A stretch of 64,000 nt of DNA, taken from assembly GCA_026708185.1 (NCBI GenBank), contig JAPOVK010000020.1, positions 34,414-98,413 on the forward strand, read 5' to 3'. This DNA comes from Gammaproteobacteria bacterium (GTDB taxonomy: Bacteria > Pseudomonadota > Gammaproteobacteria > Pseudomonadales > Azotimanducaceae). The position numbers and the translations under genes were made by a program. Under the pieces are notes generated by a model. The model worked only from the letters and a program-made list of their open reading frames with translations, ran no database searches and was not told the origin of the DNA. Numbering within the stretch: position 1 is the stretch's first letter; every line of letters starts with the position of its first letter. Of this stretch, positions 7,551 through 16,762 are shown piece after piece.

Positions 7551-10517
7551 ATGTCGCACGAGAGTTTCAGGAAGACGCCGGTCGCGGCCGCCGTCTCACT
7601 CGCCTTGGCCAGTGGCACGGCATCGGGCCAGGAGATCCAGTCGGCCGCGGCGGATCCGACCATGGTCGAAGAGGTGATCGTCGTCGGCATCCGTCAGAGC
7701 TTGAAGCAGTCCATGGACTTGAAGCGCGCCCGCGACGGCATCGTCGATGCCATCACCGCCGAGGACATCGGGGACTTCCCGGACAGCAACCTCGCCGAGT
7801 CGCTGCAGCGCATCACCGGCGTCTCCATCGACAGGGAGCGCGGCGAGGGTGCGCGCGTCACCGTGCGCGGGTTCGGGCCGGACTTCAACCTCGTGCTCCT
7901 GAATGGTCGCCAGATGCCGACCAGCAGCGGTCTCGGCCGCTCCTTTGATTTCGGCAACCTCGCATCCGAAGGCATAAGCGCCGTCGAGATCTACAAGACA
8001 GGTCAAGCGGACGTCCCCACTGGCGGCATCGGCGCCACCATGAACATCCGCACGACGCGACCGCTCGATGCGCCCGGCATGACGTTCACCGCCGCCGGCA
8101 GCGGACTGCACGACCGCTCCACCGAGGACGGAAGCGGCTTCACGCCGGAAATCTCGGCGCTTTTCTCGAACACCTTCGCCGACGATCGCGCCGGCATCGC
8201 GCTGAGCGTTGTGCGCCAAGACCGCAACAACGGCGCAAACACGGCGAGCGTCGGCGGCTGGCGCACGTTCCCTGGCGACGTCAACAACTGCTGGTGCGGC
8301 GTCGGGCGTTCGGAATGGGGCGGCATCCCCCCGCAAGGCGATCCCAATCAGCAGAATCGCCCGGGCGACAACGACTTCTATTCCGTGCCGCAGAGCATTG
8401 GTTACGAGTTGGCGGAGTACGCCCGCCTGCGTACGAATGGCCAGCTCACGCTGCAGTGGCAGGCGTCCGAAACCCTGACCGCCACGCTCGACTACACCTA
8501 TTCGGAGGTGGAACTCGAGCGCACCTACAGCAACCTCTCCGCGTGGTTCAACTTCGGCGGCCAAGAGACCCTGTGGTCGGATGGTCCGCAAGCCTCGCCG
8601 CTGACCTACACGGAGAACTCGGCCAACAGCGACTACTCGATGGGCGGCGGCCAGGACGCGTGGCGCGCGCAGAACGGCGCTACCGGCTTCAACTTGCTCT
8701 GGGATGCCACGAATCACCTGTCGTTCGAGTTCGACTACCACGACTCCACGGCAGACCGCCAACCCAACAGTCCCTACGGCGATTCGGCGCTGCTGTCGAC
8801 GGCAGCGTTCTCGCGCAACAAGACGACGGGCTACTTCGGCACCGAACTGCCCGTGCTCGAGCTGACGCTCGGCGACCCGCTGTCCCCGGACGACATGATC
8901 GTGACCGGCAGCGTGTTCACGAACAACTTCTCGAAGATGGGGATCGAACAGACCAGGGTCGGCGGCACCTACAGCTTCGACACCGGATTCGTCGAGAGCA
9001 TCGACTTCGGCATCCAGCTTACGGAAGTGAACAACCGTTCGGCGGGTTCCGTCGTGCAGCGCGATGCGTGGGGCGGGGTTACCCAACCCGGCGCGATCGC
9101 CGATCTCCTGACGCCGGCTTCGTCCGCCGACGCGTTCGACCAAGTACCGGGCGGTGAGGACTCTCGCCGGCAAACGGAGTTCTACCGTTTCGACATGGGC
9201 GCCTTGGTCGCAAGGACCGAGCAGCTCATGGCGTCCGGCGAGGCGACCACGTTCATGCTCACGGACATGGGCGACTGCGGCACGGGCCTTTGCACCTCGA
9301 GCCGATTCACCGCCGACCGGCGTACGATCGAAGAATCCGACGCGCTGCACGTGCAGTTGAACATGGGCTCGAACTGGGGAACCGCCGCCGTCGACCTTCG
9401 CCTCGGCCTGCGTTACGAGAGCACGGACATCGATTCCGAGGCGCTGTCGCCGTCCTACACCCGCATCAACTGGATCGCCGGCAACGAGTTGACGGCTGTC
9501 CAGGCCGGCCCGGACTTCACTTCGCTCACCGGCAGCTACGATCTCCTGCTGCCGAGTTTCGATTTCAAGATCGACCTGACCGAGGAACTCGTCGGCCGCT
9601 TCTCCTATACCGAGACCATGACGCGCCCCAACTACGGCGACATCCAAGGCGGCCAGACCATCAACTCCCTGGTCCGCGTGGACGGCGGCACGGGCAACCG
9701 CGGCAACCCGAACCTGTTGCCGTTCGAGGCGCAGAACTACGACTTTTCCGTGGAGTACTACTACGGCACGGACAGTTACGCCGCGGTGGGCTACTTCATC
9801 AAGGACGTGGACAACTTCATCGGCACCTCCTCGGTCGTGGAGACGACCTTCGACCTGCCGCACCCGGCTCTCGGCCCCCTAGCCGACGAGGCTCGCGCGG
9901 CCACTGGCAGCGTTGACTCGGGTGCCTTGTACACCTGGATCCTGGCCAACCGGGCCGACCAGCCCGGCGTGGACGCGGCGAACGGCATCATCTCAGGTGT
10001 CGCAGGCCGCGACCCGGCTTCACCGTTCAACCTGACGGTGCCGGTGAACATCGAACAGGCGACCATGAAGGGCTGGGAAGTCGTCCTGCAGCACAACTTC
10101 GGCGACAGCGGCTACGGCGTCATCGCCAACGCCACGATCGTCGATGCCGACGTCGGGTACGACAACCTGAGCCTCGAGCAGCAGTTCGTCCTGACGGGCT
10201 TAAGCGACTCCGCCAACGTCATCGGCTTCTACGACAAGGACGGGTTAAGCGTCCGCGTCGCCTACAATTGGCGCGACGACTTCCTGGCGGGGACAGGACA
10301 GGCCAACGTCGGTGCCGGGCCGCCGACCTACGTGGCCGCTTACCAGCAGGTGGACATCAGCGCGAGCTACTGGTTCACCGACATGATGCAGGCGTACGTC
10401 GATGTACTCAATCTCACCGACGAAACGACGCATGTGTACGGGCGGGACAGGCTGCAGACGCTGTTCGCCGGGCAAGCCGGCCCGCGGTACAACCTAGGCT
10501 TCAGGTACAAGTTCTGA
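7551..10517 (+). CDS. TonB-dependent receptor, carbohydrate-locus type
   Basis: A 988-residue outer-membrane receptor. A signal peptide (VAAAVSLALASGTASGQ) precedes a TonB-box-like segment (MVEEVIVVGIRQSLKQSMD). The plug follows (AEDIGDFPDSNLAESLQRI, then VTVRGFGPDFNLVLLNGR). The barrel runs to a C-terminus ending in YNLGFRYKF with the usual terminal Phe. The pattern matches the Caulobacter/Xanthomonas subfamily that imports oligosaccharides. The ATG at 7551 was chosen because GGAGGG lies 6 bases upstream and the signal peptide begins there. It is the first gene after a promoter flanked by two LacI-type operators, so expression is probably induced by the imported substrate. The GH3 gene in the same locus hints at a beta-linked glycoside. 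Confidence 0.92.
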   Translation: MSHESFRKTPVAAAVSLALASGTASGQEIQSAAADPTMVEEVIVVGIRQSLKQSMDLKRARDGIVDAITAEDIGDFPDSNLAESLQRITGVSIDRERGEGARVTVRGFGPDFNLVLLNGRQMPTSSGLGRSFDFGNLASEGISAVEIYKTGQADVPTGGIGATMNIRTTRPLDAPGMTFTAAGSGLHDRSTEDGSGFTPEISALFSNTFADDRAGIALSVVRQDRNNGANTASVGGWRTFPGDVNNCWCGVGRSEWGGIPPQGDPNQQNRPGDNDFYSVPQSIGYELAEYARLRTNGQLTLQWQASETLTATLDYTYSEVELERTYSNLSAWFNFGGQETLWSDGPQASPLTYTENSANSDYSMGGGQDAWRAQNGATGFNLLWDATNHLSFEFDYHDSTADRQPNSPYGDSALLSTAAFSRNKTTGYFGTELPVLELTLGDPLSPDDMIVTGSVFTNNFSKMGIEQTRVGGTYSFDTGFVESIDFGIQLTEVNNRSAGSVVQRDAWGGVTQPGAIADLLTPASSADAFDQVPGGEDSRRQTEFYRFDMGALVARTEQLMASGEATTFMLTDMGDCGTGLCTSSRFTADRRTIEESDALHVQLNMGSNWGTAAVDLRLGLRYESTDIDSEALSPSYTRINWIAGNELTAVQAGPDFTSLTGSYDLLLPSFDFKIDLTEELVGRFSYTETMTRPNYGDIQGGQTINSLVRVDGGTGNRGNPNLLPFEAQNYDFSVEYYYGTDSYAAVGYFIKDVDNFIGTSSVVETTFDLPHPALGPLADEARAATGSVDSGALYTWILANRADQPGVDAANGIISGVAGRDPASPFNLTVPVNIEQATMKGWEVVLQHNFGDSGYGVIANATIVDADVGYDNLSLEQQFVLTGLSDSANVIGFYDKDGLSVRVAYNWRDDFLAGTGQANVGAGPPTYVAAYQQVDISASYWFTDMMQAYVDVLNLTDETTHVYGRDRLQTLFAGQAGPRYNLGFRYKF

Positions 10518-10543
10518 CCGAGGGCGGAAGCGCATCGCCCCGG

Positions 10544-10566
10544 AAGGCTGCGCGCCCGCGCGGCTT
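10544..10566 (+). terminator. possible attenuator or terminator after the TonB receptor
   Basis: An AAG..CTT-closed, GC-rich imperfect hairpin (CTGCGCG with CGCGCGG, one bulged G) begins 27 bp after the receptor stop. No long T-tract follows. It could reduce read-through into the downstream halogenase gene, which begins about 200 bp later. Confidence 0.35.
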
Positions 10567-10770
10567 TCCATGGTACAAACGCCACAGGAAGCGCTGCGAC
10601 CGACGGCGTCTTGTACCGTGGACAGTCGGCGTGGCCTTGGGCCGGAGGCGTACCCGGCGCACAGCGTGAGCGAAGCGCCGTGTCGGCCATGGGGCGATTC
10701 CGTAGTATCGACGCCTTGGTTCCATCGTGCGGGCGGAATGGCCTTCCGCGACTCACGCGACGAGGTGGTG

Positions 10771-12342
10771 ATGAACCGGCCAACCACGAGGGTCGTGATC
10801 GTCGGCGGCGGCACGGCCGGCTGGATCACCGCCAACGCCATCGCCGCCGAACACCGCCCGGACAGCCCGTCCGGCGTCCAAGTCGTCCTCGTCGAGTCGC
10901 CCGACATCCCGACCATCGGCGTCGGCGAGGGGACCTGGCCGTCGATGCGCATGACGCTCCAGCGCATCGGGCTCTCCGAAGACCGCATGATCCGTGCGTG
11001 CAACGCGAGCTTCAAGCAAGGCACCCGCTTCCGAGGCTGGTCGGGGCGCGACGGCGACGACGGGTACATCCACCCCTTCAGCCTGCCCACTGACTACGCC
11101 ACGGACAATCCCGCCACGTCCTGGCTCGCGAGCAAGGTGAGCGTACCCTTCGCCCACTCCGTCACCCCCCAAGCGACCCTCATCGAGGGCGGCCTTGCGC
11201 CCAAGCAGGCCACCACGCCGCAGTACGCGTTCGCGTTCAACTACGGCTATCACCTGGACGCCGGCGCGTTCGCCGACCTGCTCCGCCAACACGCCGTCGA
11301 GGGGTTGGGAGTCGTGCATATCGAAGGCAACGTCGAGCGGATCGAGGCTGGCCCGAGCGGCGACCTCGCAGCCGTGCTGCTGAGCACAGGCGAGCGCATC
11401 GACGGCGAGCTGTTCGTCGACTGCACCGGTCAACGGGCACTGCTCATAGGGCAGCACTACGGTGTCGGATTCACGTCGGTCAAGGATGTGCTGTTCAACG
11501 ACACCGCCCTCGCGGTACAGGTCCCCTACGCGAACCCGGACGATGCCATTGCGTCGGCAACCCAAGCGACCGCCGAGACGGCGGGATGGATCTGGGACAT
11601 CGGTCTGCAGACGCGCCGCGGTGTCGGCCACGTCTATTCCGCGGCGCACGCCGACCAATCGGCCGCCATGGCGGCACTCGAGCGCTACGTCGCCCGCACA
11701 TCACCCGGTGTTGACTTCGCCAACCTCGATGTCCGCACGATCTCCTTCGAGCCGGGCTACCGGCAGACCTTCTGGTTTCGAAACTGCGTTGCCGTCGGCC
11801 TTTCGGCTGGCTTCGTCGAGCCGCTCGAGGCGTCCGCGCTGGCGCTGATCGAGCAGTCGGCCAGCGCTATCGCGACGCAGTTGCCGCGCGACCGCAAGGT
11901 CATGGACGTGGTCGCCAAGCGTTTCAACGCCAAGCTCTGCTATCACTGGGAACGCATCGTCGAGTTCCTCAAGCTGCACTACGTCGTCAGCGAGCGGGAT
12001 GACGCGTATTGGCGGGACCACCGCACCCCGGCGTCCCGCTGCGCCGGCTTGAACGACAAGCTCACCCTTTGGCAGCAGCAGCCGCCATGGCATGACGATG
12101 CACCCAGGATCGACGAGTTGTTCCCGTCGGCCAGCTACCAGTACGTGCTCTACGGCCTCGGCTTCCGACCAGCCGACATGGTCGCGGACCAAGCATCCGT
12201 CGACCGGGCGCGCGAGCGCACTCGAAAGCTGCTCTACGCTACGCATTCCAAGGCAAGCCAAGCGGCCAGGATGCTGCCCACCAACCGGGCTTTGCTGCGC
12301 CAGGTTGCCGAACGGACCACCGGCGCAAACTGCCATGGCTGA
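10771..12342 (+). CDS. flavin-dependent tryptophan halogenase-like protein
   Basis: A 523-residue protein of the tryptophan halogenase family. The FAD-binding GGGTAGW is at residues 12-18 and GVGEGTWP at 50-57. FKQGTRF contains Lys82, equivalent to the catalytic lysine of PrnA/RebH. WIWDI near residue 273 is the W-x-W-x-I halogenase signature, though the Pro that usually follows is Gly here. The ATG at 10771 is preferred: GAGG lies upstream and the FAD fold starts there; the more upstream open frame has no recognisable content. It sits between a TonB receptor and SapC, a linkage known in several proteobacteria where the substrate is undefined. The 3' end overlaps the SapC start by 8 bp. Confidence 0.85.
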   Translation: MNRPTTRVVIVGGGTAGWITANAIAAEHRPDSPSGVQVVLVESPDIPTIGVGEGTWPSMRMTLQRIGLSEDRMIRACNASFKQGTRFRGWSGRDGDDGYIHPFSLPTDYATDNPATSWLASKVSVPFAHSVTPQATLIEGGLAPKQATTPQYAFAFNYGYHLDAGAFADLLRQHAVEGLGVVHIEGNVERIEAGPSGDLAAVLLSTGERIDGELFVDCTGQRALLIGQHYGVGFTSVKDVLFNDTALAVQVPYANPDDAIASATQATAETAGWIWDIGLQTRRGVGHVYSAAHADQSAAMAALERYVARTSPGVDFANLDVRTISFEPGYRQTFWFRNCVAVGLSAGFVEPLEASALALIEQSASAIATQLPRDRKVMDVVAKRFNAKLCYHWERIVEFLKLHYVVSERDDAYWRDHRTPASRCAGLNDKLTLWQQQPPWHDDAPRIDELFPSASYQYVLYGLGFRPADMVADQASVDRARERTRKLLYATHSKASQAARMLPTNRALLRQVAERTTGANCHG

Positions 12343-13069
12343 GTTCGTCCTACTCAACGAGCAAGACCACCAGGACGTGAAGATCATCACGGAGCGGTCG
12401 GCGCGGTACGGCGACGACGTCATGATGGCGTTGACGTTCCCGTTCGAGTTTCGCAACGTCCAGGCGCACTACCCGATCCTGTTCCAGCGCGATGGCCAGG
12501 GCACGCTCTATCCGGTGGCACTGTTCGGTTTCGAGGAGCATGAGAACCTATTCTTAAGCGAGACGGGTTGGCGCGCCTCGTACATTCCGGCGATGGTACG
12601 GCGGGCACCGTTCCTGATCGGCTTCACCGAGTCGTCCACGGCGAGCGACGGGCCAACGCGCATGATGTCCCTCGACATGGCGCACCCCCGCGTGAACACC
12701 GAACTCGGCGAGCCACTCTTCAAGCCGTTCGGCGGCCGGACACCGTTCCTCGAAAACGCGGCCAATCTCCTGGAGGCGATCTATGGGGGCACCGAGCACA
12801 ACGCCGCTTTCGTCGCCGCTTTGCAGGAGCACGATCTGATCGAGTCGGTGACCTTCGAGATCGTGCTGAACGACGGCTCGCGCAACGAGTTGATCGGCTT
12901 CTCCACGATCGCCGAGGAGAAAGTCCAAGCGTTGCCCGGCACGATCCTGGGCGAGTTCAACGACAAGGGCTACCTGATGCCGCTGTTCATGGCGCTGGCG
13001 TCCATGGCCAACGTCCAGAGCCTGGTCGAGTTGAAGAACGAGAAACTCGCGCAAGGCCTCCGCGGATGA
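12335..13069 (+). CDS. SapC family protein
   Basis: A 244-residue SapC-like protein. Features include a conserved centre (FLSETGWRASYIPAMVRRAP and FLIGFTE) and a C-terminal half with GEFNDKGYLMPLFMALASM. It has no signal peptide or membrane segment. Family members are regularly found beside TonB receptors and tryptophan-halogenase-like genes, but their biochemical role is not established; the name comes from an S-layer gene region. The ATG lies inside the end of the halogenase gene, implying coupled translation. Confidence 0.83.
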   Translation: MAEFVLLNEQDHQDVKIITERSARYGDDVMMALTFPFEFRNVQAHYPILFQRDGQGTLYPVALFGFEEHENLFLSETGWRASYIPAMVRRAPFLIGFTESSTASDGPTRMMSLDMAHPRVNTELGEPLFKPFGGRTPFLENAANLLEAIYGGTEHNAAFVAALQEHDLIESVTFEIVLNDGSRNELIGFSTIAEEKVQALPGTILGEFNDKGYLMPLFMALASMANVQSLVELKNEKLAQGLRG

Positions 13070-13082
13070 AGGGCATCCGGGA

Positions 13083-14099
13083 ATGAAGTGGCAGGATCAG
13101 CTAGCCCCCGTGCGCTCAATCGCCAGTGCGGATGGAACCGTGCCGGACGCTGTCTGGGACTCGGACGAGCCGGTCAAGATCGACGGCCTGGTCAGGAACT
13201 GGCCCGCCGTGCGCAAGTGCAGCCCATCGATCGAATCCGCGTCACGCTACCTGTCCCGGTTCTGGACGGCCAAACCGCTGACAGCCTATGCGGGCGACTC
13301 GTCCATCGGCGGCCGGTTCTTCTACGACGGCGACTTCACCGGCTTCAACTTCACCCGCGGCAAGGCCACCCTGGCGCAGATCCTCGCCAAGCTCGCGGTG
13401 ACCGAGCGCGAGGATCGGCTGACGACGCTCTACGTCGGGTCCACGCCGGTGGACGCCTGGCTGCCACGTTTCCGGGACGAAAACGACGTGCGGTTGCCCA
13501 CCTCGGACGCCCTCGCAAGCTTTTGGCTAGGCACGCAGGCGCGGATCTCCGCACACTTCGACTTTCCCGACAACCTGGCCTGCGTCGTGGCCGGCCGACG
13601 ACGGTTCACCCTGTTTCCGCCGGACCAGATCGGCAACCTCTACGTCGGCCCCGTGGACCACACGCCCGCCGGCCAAGCCATCAGCCTGGTGGACTTCTCG
13701 AACCCCGACTTCGACCGCCACCCGAGATTCGCGGACGCCGTCGAACACGCGCGCGGCGCGGGACTGCAACCCGGGGACGCCATCTTCATACCGAGCATGT
13801 GGTGGCACCATGTCGAGTCGCTCGCCGCGTTCAACCTGCTGATCAACTACTGGTGGCGCACGACACCCGCGTCCATGGGCGCGCCAACCGATGCGTTGCT
13901 GCATGCAATCCTGGCGCTTCGGGATTTGCCGCCGAGGCAGCGGCAAGCTTGGCGAGGCGTGTTCAATCACTACGTATTCGACGCCGACGAGTCAGTCTAC
14001 GCGCACATCCCCGAGGGGGGCCGCGGACCGTTGGCGCCTCTCGATGACGCAACGGCGAAGCAGCTACGCGCCACGATAGTCAGCAAGCTGAACCGTTAG
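13083..14099 (+). CDS. cupin_8 / JmjC-like 2-oxoglutarate oxygenase
   Basis: A 338-residue cupin-like protein of the Fe(II)/2-oxoglutarate family. H158-F-D160 (SAHFDFPDN) and His242 in the conserved FIPSMWWHHVESL are the probable metal ligands. GRRRFTLFPPDQ (171-182) is the typical FIH-type strand-turn. Members of this class hydroxylate protein or small-molecule targets. Genes of this type accompany SapC, halogenase and TonB receptor genes in other bacteria, suggesting they act on one molecule or one receptor. It follows SapC by 13 bp and precedes the second halogenase by 26 bp. Confidence 0.82.
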   Translation: MKWQDQLAPVRSIASADGTVPDAVWDSDEPVKIDGLVRNWPAVRKCSPSIESASRYLSRFWTAKPLTAYAGDSSIGGRFFYDGDFTGFNFTRGKATLAQILAKLAVTEREDRLTTLYVGSTPVDAWLPRFRDENDVRLPTSDALASFWLGTQARISAHFDFPDNLACVVAGRRRFTLFPPDQIGNLYVGPVDHTPAGQAISLVDFSNPDFDRHPRFADAVEHARGAGLQPGDAIFIPSMWWHHVESLAAFNLLINYWWRTTPASMGAPTDALLHAILALRDLPPRQRQAWRGVFNHYVFDADESVYAHIPEGGRGPLAPLDDATAKQLRATIVSKLNR

Positions 14100-14125
14100 G
14101 CTAGGTAACCACGGGAGGCAGGAAG

Positions 14126-15616
14126 TTGGAACACAGGAAAGTCCACAAGGTCGTGATCGCCGGTGGCGGCACTGCGGGCTGGATGGCTGCCGCGTCGCTG
14201 GCGAAGCTCTTGGGCAAGACTTTGGATATCACCCTGGTGGAGTCCGACGAGATCGGTACCGTCGGCGTCGGCGAAGCCACGATCCCCACGTTGCTCACGC
14301 TGCACGAACTCTTAAAGATCAAGGAGCAGGACTTCGTGCGCGCCGTGCAAGGCACGTTCAAGCTAGGGATCTCGTTCGAGAATTGGCGTGACATCGGCCG
14401 CAACTACATCCACTCCTTCGGCTGGACCGGTCAGGACAGTTGGGCCGCTGGTTTTCAGCACTTCTGGCTGAAAGGCCGCAAGATGGGCATCAGCCGGGAG
14501 TTCGGCGAGTACTGCAAGGAGTGGGTGGCGGCCAAACAGAGACGGTTCGCGGTACTGCCGAACCACGGGCTGAACTACGCATACCATTTCGACGCCTCGC
14601 TCTATGCACGGTTTCTGCGCGCGATGGCGGAGGAGCACGGCGCGGTGCGGCAGGAGGGGCGGATCGAGACGGTCGAGCAGGATCCTGTCACCGGCTTCAT
14701 CACCGGCCTTCGCCTCCAGTCCGGGCAGATGGTGCCCGGCGACCTGTTCATAGATTGCACGGGTTTCCGGGGCTTGCTCATCGAGCAGACACTCAGCGCC
14801 GGGTACGAGGACTGGACGCATTGGCTCCCCTGCGACAGCGCCGTCGCCCTGCAAACCGAATCGCTGTCGCCTCCCCTGCCGTATACCCGGTCCATCGCCC
14901 GTGATGCCGGGTGGCAGTGGCGCATCCCGCTGCAGCACCGGGTCGGCAACGGCGTGGTGTTCAGCGGCGAGCACTGGTCCGACGACGAGGCGGTCAACCG
15001 TCTGCTGGAGAATGTCGAGGGCGAAGCGCTGACTGAACCGCGTGTGATCAAGTTCAACACCGGTCAACGTCGTCGGCATTGGCACAAGAACTGCGTGGCC
15101 ATGGGCTTGGCCTCGGGCTTCATCGAGCCGCTGGAGTCGACGAGCATCCACCTGATCCAGCGCAGCGTGATCCGTCTGATACAGATGTTCCCGTACGACG
15201 GCATCCGCGAACCCGATGTCAACGAGTTCAACAACCAGATGAAGTTCGAGATCGAAAACGTCCGCGACTTCATCGTTCTCCACTACCACGTGACGGATCG
15301 AACCGACAAGGCCTTCTGGCGGCAATGCCGCGAAATGGACATTCCCGACAGCCTGGAGCACCGCATTGAGCTCTTCAGGCAGGCCGGCCGGGTGTTCAAG
15401 ATCCCCACGGAACTGTTCGGCGAGAACTCGTGGATCCAAGTGATGCTCGGACAAGGGCTGGTTCCCGAGCAGTACCACCCGATCGTCAACATGATGAGCG
15501 ATGAGGAACTCGGCAAGTTCCTCACCGGCATCCACGACGCGGTCGACAAGATCACCAGCCAACTCCCGGACCACCAGCGCTTCATCGACCACTACTGCAA
15601 AGCGGAACCGGTCTGA
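14126..15616 (+). CDS. flavin-dependent tryptophan halogenase-like protein (second copy)
   Basis: A 496-residue halogenase-family protein. GGGTAGW (13-19) binds FAD, GVGEATIPT (47-55) is the family motif, and Lys79 in GTFKLGISF corresponds in number and context to Lys79 of PrnA/RebH. WQWRIP near residue 263 is a full W-x-W-x-I-P signature. The start is TTG, preceded by GGGAGGCAGG. It is more canonical than the first copy at 10771-12342 and the two are clearly divergent paralogues. Chlorinase or brominase activity is possible, but members in TonB-receptor loci have mostly unproven substrates. Confidence 0.86.
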   Translation: MEHRKVHKVVIAGGGTAGWMAAASLAKLLGKTLDITLVESDEIGTVGVGEATIPTLLTLHELLKIKEQDFVRAVQGTFKLGISFENWRDIGRNYIHSFGWTGQDSWAAGFQHFWLKGRKMGISREFGEYCKEWVAAKQRRFAVLPNHGLNYAYHFDASLYARFLRAMAEEHGAVRQEGRIETVEQDPVTGFITGLRLQSGQMVPGDLFIDCTGFRGLLIEQTLSAGYEDWTHWLPCDSAVALQTESLSPPLPYTRSIARDAGWQWRIPLQHRVGNGVVFSGEHWSDDEAVNRLLENVEGEALTEPRVIKFNTGQRRRHWHKNCVAMGLASGFIEPLESTSIHLIQRSVIRLIQMFPYDGIREPDVNEFNNQMKFEIENVRDFIVLHYHVTDRTDKAFWRQCREMDIPDSLEHRIELFRQAGRVFKIPTELFGENSWIQVMLGQGLVPEQYHPIVNMMSDEELGKFLTGIHDAVDKITSQLPDHQRFIDHYCKAEPV

Positions 15617-15628
15617 CCGTATTAGAAT

Positions 15629-15640
15629 GACACCGTTGTC
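15629..15640. promoter_or_regulatory. LacI-type operator in front of the regulator gene
   Basis: GACACCGTTGTC matches the palindrome found twice at 7447-7492 with a single substitution. It lies about 90 bp upstream of the LacI-family start, so autoregulation is likely. A weak -10-like TAGAAT overlaps its left edge. Confidence 0.65.
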
Positions 15641-15727
15641 AATGCACGACTCGTGCATACTCGGGCCATCGGGGGAGATCATGCCGCTGTCGGCAAACCA
15701 ATACCGCGCCAAACGCGCGCCGTTGTC

Positions 15728-16759
15728 GTGAGCGAGCCACAAGCTACGCGTCGGATCACGATACGCGACGTCGCGCGTCATGCCGGGGTGTCGATCAAGA
15801 CGGTCTCACGAGTGGTCAACCGCGAGGCTAACGTCCGCCCGGAGACGCGGACCCGGGTCGAAGACGCGATCCGGGATCTGGATTTCGAGCCGAACCCCGC
15901 GGCCAGGGGGCTCGCCGGACGACGCACGTTCTCGATCGGCCTGCTGTACGAGATTCCGCATGAATTCAGCTACATCCAACAGCTTCTCGAAGGCGTTTTC
16001 GCGGTCTGCGAGACCCACGGCTATACCTTGCTGCTGCGGCCCGTCAACGAGTCTCCCGACGCCGCAGACATTGTCCGGTTCATCGCCCAGACGCGCGTGG
16101 ACGGCGTCGTGCTGACGGCCCCCATCGGCGATCGCCGCGAAGTCACGGACGCGCTCACCACCCGGCGCACGCCGTTCGTGCAAATCTCGCCGGGGATCAC
16201 CGACGCCCGCTGGACCTCGGTCGGCCCGGACGACTTCGCCGGCAGCCGAGTGCTCACCGAGCACCTTCTCGGCCTCGGCCACGAACGCATAGCCTTCATC
16301 AAGGGCGACCCGCGGCACGGCGCCACCGAGCAACGTCTCAACGGCCACACACAGTCCTTGAACGATCACGGGATCGACGTCGACCAGGCGCTGATCGTTC
16401 CCGGCCGATTCGATTTCGAATCGGGGAAGAGCGCAGCCCATCGCCTGTTCGCGCTTCGCGAGCGCCCGACCGCCATCATCGCCAGCAATGACGACATGGC
16501 CGCAGGTGTGATCGTCGCTGCCCGCGAGGCGGGAATCGCGCTTCCAGCAGGACTGTCGGTTGCCGGCTTCGACGACTCGCCGACGGCCTCGCACACCTGG
16601 CCGCCGTTGACAACGGTCCGCCAACCGACCGCCGACATCGCCTCGCACGCCGCAGAACTGCTGCTCGAGTGGATTCGCGGGGAACGCTCAAGCCACACCC
16701 GAAAGACCTTCGACTGCCGGCTGGTCGTCCGCCAGTCGACGGCCGCCCTAGAGGGATAG
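15728..16759 (+). CDS. LacI-family transcriptional regulator
   Basis: A 343-residue repressor. The N-terminal helix-turn-helix (TIRDVARHAGVSIKTVSRVV) and hinge helix region (NPAARGLAGRRT) are followed by a periplasmic-binding-protein-like sensor domain with SNDDMAAGV and GFDDSPTA motifs. The GTG at 15728 was chosen because the HTH begins about 10 residues later. The likely targets are the palindromes at 7447-7458, 7481-7492 and 15629-15640, so it probably represses the TonB receptor locus and itself. The inducer is likely a sugar released by the adjacent GH3 enzyme, whose gene starts 3 bp downstream. Confidence 0.92.
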   Translation: MSEPQATRRITIRDVARHAGVSIKTVSRVVNREANVRPETRTRVEDAIRDLDFEPNPAARGLAGRRTFSIGLLYEIPHEFSYIQQLLEGVFAVCETHGYTLLLRPVNESPDAADIVRFIAQTRVDGVVLTAPIGDRREVTDALTTRRTPFVQISPGITDARWTSVGPDDFAGSRVLTEHLLGLGHERIAFIKGDPRHGATEQRLNGHTQSLNDHGIDVDQALIVPGRFDFESGKSAAHRLFALRERPTAIIASNDDMAAGVIVAAREAGIALPAGLSVAGFDDSPTASHTWPPLTTVRQPTADIASHAAELLLEWIRGERSSHTRKTFDCRLVVRQSTAALEG

Positions 16760-16762
16760 GCG

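Noticed and set aside
7596..9863. 755-codon open frame on the - strand opposite the first TonB receptor
   Set aside because: Arg/Val/Gly-rich shadow of the receptor with no motifs.
16607..16618. TTGACAACGG inside the LacI gene as another operator
   Set aside because: Only half of the palindrome is present and it is internal to coding sequence.
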